Shown in pieces: positions 21,527-30,100 of a stretch of 33,271 nt of DNA. Below the pieces are notes generated by a model that was given only the letters and a program-made list of their open reading frames with translations, searched no databases and was not told the DNA's origin. The first letter of the stretch is position 1, and each line of letters starts with the position of its first letter. The DNA lies in assembly GCF_020176795.1 (NCBI RefSeq), contig NZ_JAIUKE010000097.1, forward strand, positions 1 to 33,271, read 5' to 3'. This stretch comes from Streptomyces sp. 8L (GTDB lineage Bacteria; Actinomycetota; Actinomycetes; Streptomycetales; Streptomycetaceae). A program made the translations under genes and the position numbers.

Positions 21527-22453
21527 ATGCAATTGGATCTGAACCTGCTCACAGCTCTCGAAGCGCTGCTGGAAGAGGGCAGTGTGACGGGCGCGGCAGC
21601 CCGCACCCATGTCACCGCCCCCGCGATGAGCCGGTCCCTGGGGCGCATCCGCAAAGCCACCGGCGACCAGATCCTGGTGCGCTCCGGTCACGCCATGGTC
21701 CCCACGGCCTACGCGCTGGCCGTCCAGGCGCAGGTGCACGACCTCGTACGGCAAGCACGCGAGGTGCTGTCGCCCGAACGGGAGGTGGACCTCGGCACGT
21801 TGGAGCGCGTGTTCACGGTGCGCTGGCACGACGCTCTTGCCGATGCCTGCGGCCCGGCCCTGCTGTCTTCAGTCCACCGCCAGGCCCCGGGCGTGCGGAT
21901 ACGTCTGGTCGCCGAGTCCAGTTCCGACACCCCCGATCTGCGCCGTGGCGACGTGGATCTGGAGTCCAGTACGGACGCGCCGACCGCGCCGGGCGTCCGT
22001 CACCGGCGGATCGGAGAGGACCGTCTCGTGGTCGCGGTCCGCCCCGGTCACCCGCTGGCCCGGGAACCGCTGACCACCGAGCTCTACGCCGCGGCCGAGC
22101 ACGTCACCGTCTCCCGCCGTGGCCGTCTTCGCGATCCGGTCGACGACGTTCTGGCCGCTCTCGCACAACAGCGCACGGTTGTCGCGGCCGCGCCGACCAC
22201 GGCGACCGCCCTCGCCCTGGTCCACACCGGCGACCTGGTGCTGACCGTCCCCGAGGCGACCACCCGGGCAGCCCGCCGGCAGCTGGGACTGCTCGCACTG
22301 CCGGTTCCGTTCGGCATGCCGCCGATTCCGCTCCACCTGACCTGGCACCAACGCCACGACAACGACCGGGCCCACGCCTGGCTCCGCGAACAGGCCGAAG
22401 CGGCCCTGCACACGCTGTTCGCACCGTCGACCGGTGCGGAGCAGGGGAGTTGA
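21527..22453 (+). CDS. LysR-family transcriptional regulator
   Basis: A 308-aa regulator of usual LysR length. The ATG at 21527 begins MQLDLNLLTALEALLEEGSV, the classic LysR start, and the winged helix-turn-helix continues through VTAPAMSRSLGRIRKATGDQ to about residue 65. The effector domain follows (FTVRWHDALADACGPALLSS onward), with the usual two-lobe pattern including [15 protein letters not shown]. The effector is unknown. A palindrome overlaps its promoter, and the oxidoreductase gene is transcribed away from it, so that gene is the most likely target. A longer open frame upstream passes through the repeat array and is not used. Confidence 0.9.
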   Translation: MQLDLNLLTALEALLEEGSVTGAAARTHVTAPAMSRSLGRIRKATGDQILVRSGHAMVPTAYALAVQAQVHDLVRQAREVLSPEREVDLGTLERVFTVRWHDALADACGPALLSSVHRQAPGVRIRLVAESSSDTPDLRRGDVDLESSTDAPTAPGVRHRRIGEDRLVVAVRPGHPLAREPLTTELYAAAEHVTVSRRGRLRDPVDDVLAALAQQRTVVAAAPTTATALALVHTGDLVLTVPEATTRAARRQLGLLALPVPFGMPPIPLHLTWHQRHDNDRAHAWLREQAEAALHTLFAPSTGAEQGS

Positions 22454-22498
22454 AAACTCCAGCGTCCGTTCTCGCCACCTGCACGTTCCATCACGCCC

Positions 22499-22606
22499 TG
22501 GCAGGACACGATCAGCCTTGACGCACTGCGCCACCGCGAGGACGAGTCGCCACAGCGCTACGAGCAGGAGAAGGGCGGCCAGGTCGCGCGGAAGAAGCCG
22601 AAGTGA
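22499..22606 (+). pseudogene. Possible C-terminal remnant of a gene
   Basis: The frame reads WQDTISLDALRHRED and ends with a charged, Lys-rich tail (ARKKPK) before TGA. It has no start codon or ribosome site of its own; in this frame the only upstream signal is the stop of the LysR gene. The composition looks like a protein end rather than random sequence, so it may be a decayed fragment. No family was recognised. Confidence 0.25.
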
Positions 22607-22694
22607 CCGTCTGTACCAACTTCGTCATTCCTCTTGGCGCTTGCACCGGTATGCGCTGGAATGCCTCCACGCATCAACACTGGGGGGGATCATC

Positions 22695-23063
22695 ATGAGC
22701 AACCCGTACGACGACAGAAGCCCGTACGGCCAGAGCCCGTACGTCACCGCGCCCATCACCCCGGACCGGCCGCGGATGTTCAACTCCACCACCGCGCACA
22801 TCCTGTGGGTGCTCCTGCCCATCATCACCATCAGCCTCGGCGCCGCGATCCCCTTCGTCGTCGCCGCGGTGAAAGGCGTCGTCCGACCGTGGGTCGCGGT
22901 CGCTTACGGCGCTGTGGAGATCGGGATCTACATCACGAGCACTGCCATGCCGGACCCGCAGGCCGGCGGGGACTTCATTGGTCTGCTGTTGATCCTGCTC
23001 GTCGTCGTCTCCGCGACACACACGGGCCTCCTGGACAGCAACAAGATCCGCATCGGCAAGTAG
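22695..23063 (+). CDS. Small membrane protein with three predicted helices
   Basis: A 122-aa protein. The first 28 residues are polar, rich in Pro and Tyr (MSNPYDDRSPYGQSPY), with a repeated SPYGQSPY-like motif of the kind seen in actinobacterial membrane proteins. Three hydrophobic segments follow: about 32-58 (HILWVLLPIITISLGAAIPF), about 64-80 (WVAVAYGAVEIGIYI) and about 92-108 (FIGLLLILLVVVSA). The C-terminus (LLDSNKIRIGK) is short and basic. A run of G residues 6 nt before the ATG can act as ribosome site. No enzymatic motif is visible; the function is unknown. Confidence 0.75.
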   Translation: MSNPYDDRSPYGQSPYVTAPITPDRPRMFNSTTAHILWVLLPIITISLGAAIPFVVAAVKGVVRPWVAVAYGAVEIGIYITSTAMPDPQAGGDFIGLLLILLVVVSATHTGLLDSNKIRIGK

Positions 23064-23091
23064 AGAGCCGAGGGCATGGAGGACACCAGAC

Positions 23092-23268
23092 GTGAAAGGG
23101 CCATGGATACGCCGGAACTGGGACCGGACGCGTCTGTGGGTCTGGATGCCCTTCGAGGGAGGCTCGAACCGGGGCCGGCTCCTGCACGAACCGGGGGAGC
23201 GCATCCGCCCGGACTGGAAGAAATCTGAAGGTCGTTGGGAGGTGGTACTTCCCCGCCTGATTCGGTGA
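23092..23268 (+). CDS. Small hypothetical protein, Trp/Arg-rich, possibly truncated
   Basis: A 58-aa protein from a GTG start with GGAGGA 8 nt upstream. It reads KGPWIRRNWDRTRLWVWMPF and later GERIRPDWKKSEGRWEVVLP. The pattern W..PF.G..NR....RIRPDW....RWE resembles the N-terminal part of a longer actinobacterial hypothetical family that I recall ending in a Cys-rich segment; that part is absent here, so the gene may be a truncated member. It starts 28 bp after the membrane protein gene and could be co-transcribed. The remaining 272 bp up to the TetR gene show nothing recognisable. Confidence 0.5.
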   Translation: MKGPWIRRNWDRTRLWVWMPFEGGSNRGRLLHEPGERIRPDWKKSEGRWEVVLPRLIR

Positions 23269-23540
23269 TCAAGGCAGTGTCTGCGGTGGATGGTCGCAGC
23301 CGCTCCGATGGGGGCGGTTCCCAGACTGAGCAGTCGTGTGCGAAGAGCACTCGTCGTGGGCCCATGACCTGGACGCCGGTGGGTGCGAGACCCATTACCG
23401 ATGGCCGGCAACGCGGCCGGTCAGGAGTCGTACGGAGCTCACCCGCCCGGCGTCCGGATGCCGTAGCCGGCCCGGGGGCGTACGCGGACAAGGACGATCT
23501 CCACGACGGGGTACGCAGCCGCCTCATCCCGGCGGACCGG

Positions 23541-24116
23541 TCAGGCGAATGCCGCCGCGATCCGGTCGCCGAGGTCCGGGAAGCCGGCCGGCGCCTCGAC
23601 GGCGGCGAGGGTCGCGTAGCCGATGAGCGCGGCCAGCGCAGCCTCGGCCCGCGTCTTCTCGGCGGCTGTCGGTTCCCCGCCCGGGGCGCCGTCGGGGCGG
23701 TTCGCCGCGTACAGGCCGGCCAGGTGATCGCGCAGGGACGTATGCCTGCGGACCGCGATCGCCGCCAGCATCGGCGAGGTCGAGGCCTCGGCCCAGATCT
23801 GCACGACCAGACGGGCGTGCTCCGCGGTCGCGCCGGGAGGCGTCACGTAAGACATCAGGCGGCGCAGCAACTCGTCGGGCGTCTCCCCTGCGGGGAACTC
23901 CCCGCCTTCCGTGCCGTCCCGCCCGCTCACGATCTCCGCCACGAGCGCGGCCTTGCTGGGGAAGTAGCGGTAGAAGGTGCCGGTCGACAGACCGGTCGCC
24001 TCGATGACGGCCGCCATCGACGCGCCGCTGAACCCTTTCTGCGCGAACACTCCGCGGGCCGCCTCCACGATGGCCCGGCGGCGGCCGTCCAGATGGTCCT
24101 GACTGACCTTGGGCAT
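23541..24116 (-). CDS. TetR-family transcriptional regulator
   Basis: A 191-aa repressor of normal TetR size. The start at 24116 has AAGGGA 6 nt upstream; an upstream ATG at 24203 lies inside the operator and is rejected. The helix-turn-helix spans residues 12-62: RRRAIVEAARGVFAQKGF, then SMAAVIEATGLSTGTFYRYF, then the PSKAALV signature. The rest is a helical ligand domain, in which WAEASTSP and an Ala-rich C-terminus are visible. It is divergent from the glycosyltransferase gene with a 103-bp gap carrying a perfect palindrome, so it most likely represses that gene and itself until a ligand binds. Confidence 0.92.
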   Translation of the reverse strand: MPKVSQDHLDGRRRAIVEAARGVFAQKGFSGASMAAVIEATGLSTGTFYRYFPSKAALVAEIVSGRDGTEGGEFPAGETPDELLRRLMSYVTPPGATAEHARLVVQIWAEASTSPMLAAIAVRRHTSLRDHLAGLYAANRPDGAPGGEPTAAEKTRAEAALAALIGYATLAAVEAPAGFPDLGDRIAAAFA

Positions 24117-24187
24117 GGGTGGTCCCTTCTTCGTGCGCCAGTTTCCCGGCCAGGCGCTGGACAGTGCGCGCCGGGTCGAGGGTAATC

Positions 24188-24204
24188 TAAAATGAACATT
24201 CATT
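24188..24204. promoter_or_regulatory. TetR operator and -10 boxes
   Basis: AATGAA-CA-TTCATT (24191-24204) is a perfect 14-bp palindrome. It overlaps TAAAAT (24188-24193), a near-consensus -10 for the glycosyltransferase, and adjoins TAGATT on the minus strand (24189-24184), an actinobacterial-type -10 for the TetR gene. One bound repressor could close both promoters. Confidence 0.65.
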
Positions 24205-24219
24205 CAGTAAGGAGCACAG

Positions 24220-25406
24220 GTGCGCATACTTCTCAGTGCCACTCCCGCGGGCGGTCACGCCCTGCCGCTGATCCCCCTGGCCAGGACGGCCCACGCCGCC
24301 GGGCACGACGTCGCCATCCTGAGCAGCGCGGATCTGGCCCCCCTACTGCGGCCGTTCGAGGTGCTGACCGCGGGACCGGGGCTCCAGGAGCAGATGGCGG
24401 AGACGCGGCGGCGCACGGGGCAGGACCCGGCCCAGCCCGGTCCCGCGGCCGTCGAGATGTTCGCGGGCACGAGGGTCGACCTCGCCTATGACGAGGCGTT
24501 CGAGCAGGCAAAGGCGTTCGGCCCGGAGCTGATCGTCTGCGAGCCCTTCGACTTCGTCACACCGATGCTCGCCGCCGCTCTGGACGTCCCGTGGGCAGTC
24601 CTCGGTATCAGCGGGAGTGTGCCCGCCGAACTGCTGGACGCGATGCACCAGCGCCTGCGGGTCCAACTCGCCGAACGCTCTCTGCGGGCGACGCCGCGCC
24701 TGGCGTACCTCGACCCCTACCCCGCCTTCCTGCACCAGGAGGGCGACACACCACAGCCCGACCGGATCGCCGTGCGGCCCGAGGCGTTCGATCGTGACGA
24801 CGATCCCTTCGAGCTCCCGGTGTTCGCGGGCGAGGGCCGCCGCCGGGCGCTCCTGACGTTCGGCACCAGCGTCAGCGACTCGAACGCCGAGGACGGGGCG
24901 GCGCGTTCGCTCGCGGATGCGGGGTTCGACGTGGTGATCGCCGGGTCCCAGGAACCCGGGCGTACCTCCGATCACATCCACCGCGCCGGCTTCGTCCCGC
25001 TGGCCCGGGTACTGCCGTGGGCGGACGTCGTCGTGTCGGCCGGTGGTACGGGAACGATGCTGGCCGCGCTGGCTGCGGGAAGGCCCATGGTCGTCCTGCC
25101 GTTCCACGCGGATCAGCCGTGGAACGCCGAGCGCCTCGACCGGGCGGGCCTCGCCCGGACCATCGTCGCGCCCGGGGACGCGGGGCCCGCGGCGCGTGAG
25201 GTCGTGACTCGACCCTCTTACCGGCGCCGCGCCCCGCCGGGCGGGGGGGGGCGGGGGGGGGGGGGGCCGGGGGGGGGGGCCCCCCCCCCCCCCGCCCCGC
25301 CCCCGCCCCCCCCCCGCCCCCCCGGGACATCGGAGAGATGGCGCCTCTGTCCGAGGTTCTCCCCGTCCTGGAGCGCGCGGCACACGGACCGGGCGCGCAG
25401 CGGTAG
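24220..25406 (+). CDS. UGT-type glycosyltransferase (MGT-like), frame broken near the 3' end
   Basis: It starts at GTG 24220 with AAGGAG 5 nt upstream. The N-terminus MRILLSATPAGGHALPLIPL is typical of natural-product glycosyltransferases, with His13 in the catalytic position. The C-terminal donor domain shows GFVPLARVLPWADVVVSAGG followed by a GRPMVVLPFHADQPWNAERL block, the UGT signature ending in DQ..NA. The usual His in the VVSHGG-type motif is Ala here. After about 25,231 the sequence becomes a G/C homopolymer tract. Past it, another frame reads DIGEMAPLSEVLPVLERAAH and ends at TAG 25404-25406, a believable C-terminus of this family. The true protein is therefore probably about 390 aa, and the frameshift reflects the bad tract. 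It may glycosylate the polyketide or inactivate an incoming macrolide-like compound; the TetR operator favours an inducible resistance role, by inference. Confidence 0.85.
25232..25324. other. G/C homopolymer tract, probable sequence artefact
   Basis: About 90 bases consist almost only of long G runs followed by long C runs. It interrupts the glycosyltransferase about 55 codons' worth before its natural end and shifts the frame. Two similar tracts occur in the window. The likely cause is poor base calling or a badly filled gap in GC-rich DNA. Confidence 0.75.
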
Positions 25407-25524
25407 TCCGGGCGCGGGCGGTGCGCGAGCCGAGCCGAGTTCGGCCGAATGTGCCGCCGGGGCGATGAGTTCTGGCCGGATGACGAGTCTGTCCCTGTGA
25501 CCGTCGCGGAGACCTCGTAGAGCG

Positions 25525-25538
25525 TATGAAACGTCATA
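25525..25538. promoter_or_regulatory. Palindrome upstream of the DUF899 gene
   Basis: TATGA-AACG-TCATA is a perfect inverted repeat in an AT-richer patch 77 bp before the DUF899 start. It is a candidate operator; the regulator is unknown. Confidence 0.35.
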
Positions 25539-25614
25539 TGACCCAACGATCACCGCCACACATCACAGAACGCCGCAGGGCGCCACCCCGGCGCGGGGCG
25601 TCACGGAGGACAGC

Positions 25615-26397
25615 ATGCCGAACACACCGAACGACACGGCCACCGCACTGCCTGGCCGCCCACCCATCGTCGACATGGCCACCTGGCAGCACGCCCGTGA
25701 CGAGCTGCTGGCGCGCGAGAAGGCCCACACCCACGAGGGCGACGCCATCGCCGCGGCCCGCAGGCGGCTGCCGATGGTGGAGTTCGACGGGACGGCGCAG
25801 GTCGTCGGACCCGGGGGACCGGTCCCCTTCCTCGACCTGTTCCAGGGGCGCGACGAGCTCGTGGTCTACAAGCACATGTGGCACGACGGGGCACCGCACC
25901 AGGGGCAGTGCGAGGGCTGCACCATCACCGCATGGCACGTGCGGGACGCCGTCTACCTCAACGCCCGGGGCGTCTCGTTCGCGGTCCTGACCACCGGCGC
26001 GTGGGACGAAGTGGCTGCCTACGTCGAGTTCATGGGCTACACCCAGCCCTGGTACTCGGTGCGCGAGGCTGACGCGCCGATCGGCGGCCCCATGGGCTGC
26101 CTCACCTGCTTCCTGCGCGACGGCGACCGCACCTTCCTCACGTACTCCACGACCGGCCGTGGAGTCGAGCGTGCCAGTGGGTCCTTCGCCCTGCTCGACA
26201 TGGCGCCCTACGGTCGCGGCGAGGCGTGGGAGGACAACCCGGAGGGCCGGCCCGAGGGACAGAACCCGTGCTGGTACTGGCGCTCGGACGCCGAAGGTAA
26301 CGCCACGTGGGCCCCGACCAGCAGGCCCGTACCGCAGTGGACCCGCCCCGGCGCGGCCCCCGTCCACACCCTCGGCCGGCGGGGGCCCCACAGCTGA
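25615..26397 (+). CDS. DUF899 family thioredoxin-fold protein
   Basis: A 260-aa cytoplasmic protein. Family signs are an N-terminal helix WQHARDELLAREKAHT, RRRLPMVEFD, then FLDLFQGRDELVVYKHMWHD, GQCEGCTITAWHV (a CxxC pair at the thioredoxin-like position) and TYSTTGRGVERASGSFALLD, and a C-terminal aromatic segment NPCWYWRSD. GGAGGA 4 nt before the ATG supports the start. DUF899 proteins are widespread in actinobacteria and have a thioredoxin-like core; the reaction and substrate are not established, so a redox role is only a suggestion. The gene stands alone, with a palindrome upstream and a strong terminator downstream. Confidence 0.85.
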   Translation: MPNTPNDTATALPGRPPIVDMATWQHARDELLAREKAHTHEGDAIAAARRRLPMVEFDGTAQVVGPGGPVPFLDLFQGRDELVVYKHMWHDGAPHQGQCEGCTITAWHVRDAVYLNARGVSFAVLTTGAWDEVAAYVEFMGYTQPWYSVREADAPIGGPMGCLTCFLRDGDRTFLTYSTTGRGVERASGSFALLDMAPYGRGEAWEDNPEGRPEGQNPCWYWRSDAEGNATWAPTSRPVPQWTRPGAAPVHTLGRRGPHS

Positions 26398-26403
26398 AGG
26401 GCC

Positions 26404-26481
26404 CCGGCGGCCGTGGGACCGTTCGAGACGGCAGACCCGGCGGCCGTGGGTCCGAGACGGCAGGCGCCGGCGGCCATGAGG
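26404..26481. repeat. Imperfect direct repeats after the DUF899 gene
   Basis: Three copies begin CCGGCGGCC(G/A)TG at 26404, 26437 and 26467; the first two continue with a GGG.CCG...GAGACGGCAG-like sequence (33 and 30 bp) and the third is partial. They lie just past the DUF899 stop in non-coding DNA. The function is unknown; they may be leftovers of local duplication. Confidence 0.6.
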
Positions 26482-26623
26482 CCCGTCCGGCGGACGACGG
26501 GCACGGCGAGCCATACAGGCTGCTGCTCAGCAATTCGCCCCACGGTGCGCGGCGGGCGCGCTGCTTCACCCGGCCGCCGACTCCGCACTCTCCCGCCGGG
26601 AGCGCGGCGCCGGGCTGAACGCG

Positions 26624-26667
26624 GAAGGAGCCCGGTTCTTCCGACGTGGGAAGAACCGGGCTCCTTC
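26624..26667. terminator. Strong bidirectional hairpin terminator
   Basis: A perfect 19-bp stem (arms 26624-26642 and 26649-26667, starting GAAGGAGCCCGG) with a 6-nt loop. It lies between the convergent DUF899 and His-rich genes and would end transcription from both sides. A short T-containing stretch follows on the plus strand. Confidence 0.88.
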
Positions 26668-26710
26668 TGCTTGGGGGTGGTCTCAGCCTTGGGTCGAGAC
26701 CGCCGGTCCT

Positions 26711-26929
26711 CTAGCGACGGTGGTGATGGCCGTGGTGGTGGTGTCCGTGGTGGTGGTGATGGCCCCAGCCGTGGTGATGGTGGTGGCCCCAGCTCTCGGC
26801 GCCCTGGTGATGTTCCGCAGCAGACGCCCGCGTTGCCGGCGCGGGAGCCGCTACGGCAGTACCGGCGAGAGCGGTGGCGGCGGTGAAGCCCGCCAGGCAC
26901 ACGGTGGCCAAAGCCATTCGAACGCGCAT
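26711..26929 (-). CDS. Secreted histidine-rich peptide
   Basis: A 72-aa protein from the ATG at 26929, which has GGGAG 9 nt upstream; the ATG at 26935 (two residues earlier, spacing 3) is the alternative. The first 30 or so residues form a signal peptide (MRVRMALATVCLAGFTAATA..) with an Ala-rich cleavage zone near AVAAPA. The mature part ends with blocks of 5, 5, 4 and 3 His separated by Gly or GWG. In all, 19 of the last 35 residues are His. Such tails bind Ni, Zn or Cu; whether this one stores, buffers or scavenges metal is unknown. It faces a strong terminator and is transcribed in the same direction as the S53 peptidase, which lies upstream of it. Confidence 0.75.
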   Translation of the reverse strand: MRVRMALATVCLAGFTAATALAGTAVAAPAPATRASAAEHHQGAESWGHHHHHGWGHHHHHGHHHHGHHHRR

Positions 26930-27181
26930 GGTCATTGTCTCCCTCAGAAGATCAGCAGGACGGACCCTGCCCGGCATCCATTAGCCTCCCGGGGGAGCCA
27001 CCTCACAATGCCCGTCGCCCGCATTCACCCGTTCGGTCCTCCGGCCGCGCCGATGGCGAGCGATCGTGTTCCTCCACCTGTTCGGCGGCCGTATGCACAC
27101 TCCACTGGAAACCTCCTTCTCGCACCGCGTGACGGGCCCCCGGCACGCGCTGTGCTCAAGGCGCTGGGTCGCGGAACCCCT

Positions 27182-30100
27182 CTACGGGTGTCGTGGTGAT
27201 GTGACATGGAGGGTCACCCCGACCGACGGCAGTGCGTACGGTGTGTCCGTGCCGAAGTCGAGCCGGGCCCGGTAGTCGCCCGGACCGGTCGTCAGGTTCC
27301 CGTCCAGGGTGACGGTCACGGTGGTGCTCGCCCCCGGCCTCAGGGTGAGGCGGTGCGTGCTCTCCTTCAGCCAGGGGACGTCGGAGGCCGGGTCGACCGC
27401 GAAGCCTGGCAGGTTCTCGACCACGGAAGTGACGGCCAGTCCACCGGTCCCGCCGCCGACCTTGTAGAAGCCGAGAGCACCGCCGCCGCGGTACGTGGCC
27501 GTGGAGGCGTTGGGCAGAGCGGTCCACGTGCCCTTGCCCGGGTCGTAGGCGAAGCTCTGGTTGCTCAGGACGTCGTTGTTCACGCCGCCCGAGACGACCA
27601 GCAGACCGTTCGCCGCCGCGTACGCCGAGCCCCACAGCGGAACGGGCATGTCCGCGAGTCGCGTCCAGGTGTCGGACGCCGGGTCGTAGACATATGTGTG
27701 GGCGATGTTTCCTGCGTTGGTCGCGCCGCCGGCGCAGTAGAGCTTGCCGTCGACGGACGCGCAGGAGGCCCAGGAGACGGGCTCGGGGTAGTCGGCGGCC
27801 TGGCTCCAGGTGTCGCTCGCCGGGTCGTACACGGTGACGTCGGAGACGCCGCAGTCCACGTCGCAGCCGCCGACCAGGTAGAGCTTGCCGTCGAGCACGG
27901 CGGAGCCGGAACCCGCGTGGGGCCGCGGGTCGGGGGCGCCGGTCGACCACGTGTCGGTGCTGCTGTCGTACACCTCCAGCTTCGGGTCAGGGTTCAGCTC
28001 GGGGCCGGACCAGCCGCCGGCGACGTAGAGCTTGTCGCCGATGAAGCCGTGGCCCGGCGCCTCGCGGGCGTCGGTGGCGTCGGTGAGTTGCTTCCACGTG
28101 TCGGCGCCCGGGTCGAGGACGTACAACTCGTTGCTGTCACCTGTGCCGTTGATGGAGATCCCGGGATCGCCGAAGCCGGAGTAGAGCTTGCCCCGATGGC
28201 TGTCGGCGATGTTGTCCATGGTGGCCGTCGGCAGACCGGGCGCGCTCTGCCAGGTGTTGACCGGGGTCGGCGCCGCGTGCCCTGCCGGTGTCGAGCCCGC
28301 GTGTGCCGCGGCGGGCACGCGGCCGAGCGGGTAGGCGCCCTTGACACGTCGCAGGGGCGCGCCCCTGGCGGCGTCGGGGAGCGAGGAGTCGGCCTGCTCC
28401 CCCAGTGTCAAGGTGCCCTTCGCCGTTCCGGTGTTGGTGATCTTCAGCTTCTTCGTGAGGTGCTTGCCGGACGCCGTGGTGGCGTCGAGGGCGCCGGGTG
28501 CCAGGGTGAACCGGCCGGCCTTCAGGGAGTACGTGGCTGGGGTGGTGTGATCCGCCCGTACGGTCAACGCCTTCGACTGGTCGGTGTAGTTGCTCTTGGC
28601 CGCGGTGAGGGTGTGCCTGCCGGGCCCCGGGGTGAACAGCGAGAAGTACCCGTCGTCCAGTGTCGGGTCGTCGGGGGTGGCCACCGTCTGGGTGTGTACG
28701 GCGGGGTCGCTGCCGTCGGTGACGGTGGCGGCCGTCGCGGGCAGACCGGTGTTGGCGTCCTTCACGGTGCCGACGACCAGGCCGCCGGGGGTGGGGGTGA
28801 AGTCGCGCTGGCCGACGAAGACGTCGTCGACGCCCCAGTACCAGGCGCCCGTTGACGCGTAGTGGAACCGCAGCTGCACGGAGGGGTCGTTCGCGTAGGC
28901 GGTCAGGGGCACGACCACCGGGGTGGGGCCGGCGTAGTACTCGCTGTCGTCGGGGGACCAGACCGTCGACCAGGTGGCCCCGCCGTCGTCGGAGGCCTGT
29001 ACGCCGAGGTGCATCCGCGCCGGGTTGTAGGTGTACATCATGTCGAAGGCGAGCTCGGGGCTGGTCTTGCCCGTGAAGTCGTACACGGGGCTGATCAGTT
29101 CGGAGTCCTGGCTCGCGTCCCAGCCGTAATAGGTGCTGTCCACGATGGCGAACGCGCCCTTGCCGCCAGTGCTGTTGCCCTCACCGGCCGGGTCGTCGAA
29201 CTCCCATCCGCCCACGGTCCCGGGGGCTTTGGTGACCGTCCAGCCGGAGGGCGGGGCAGTGGTGGAGTCGAAGGTCTCGGTCTTTCCGCTCAGGTGTACG
29301 GCGTAGCCCGGGGCGGTGGCGGCCCATGGATCGGCGGTCAGCCGGAGGTCGGCGGTGAGCGCCCTCGTACCGACGTGGATCTTCTTGGTCAGGGCGCGGT
29401 ATCCGGGCGCCACGGCCGCCACGTCGAGGGTGAAGTCGGCGTCGCGCGGCAGGGTCACTTTGTAGGCACCGGTGGCGGGGTCGGTCCACACCGCGTTGGG
29501 GTCGCCTGCGACACCGATCCTGGCGTAGAGCGGCCAGCCGTGGCCGGAACCGTCGGTGACCCTGCCCGAGACGGTCTCGCTCGGCACCCGGGTGACGGCG
29601 ATGTTCCGGGTGACGGAGGCGCCGTCGGCGATCGCGACGTTCTTCAGGGTGCGGGTGGCATATCCGAAGGCGGTGGCGGTGACGTCGTGGCTGCCGGCCG
29701 GCAGGGCCAGGGTGTAGTGGCCTTCGGCGTCGGTGTGGGCGGCGTCGGTTCCGGAGGAGAGCGTGGCACCGGCGACGGGTTTGCCCGTGGTGCGGTCTCT
29801 GAGCGTTCCGGACAGCCGGCCGTGCGGACCGGTGCGGAAGGACTCCAGGCCGTTCGGGGTGCCGAGGCCGGTGGGACCGTCGTAGCCGTCGGCGGCACGG
29901 CACAGGTAGGTGGGGTCGCAACTGCCGTTGCTGCCGGAGGTGACGTCGTTGAGTCCGGCTCGGTCGGCGTACGGGTAGGCGTTGGGGTACGTGCCCGCGA
30001 CGGGGGTGGCCGCGTCCGCGTACACCGACGCGATGATCGGCGCCGACGCGCTGGTGCCGCCGTAGACCGACCAGCCGGTGTTGCCGTAGGTCTGGTAGAC

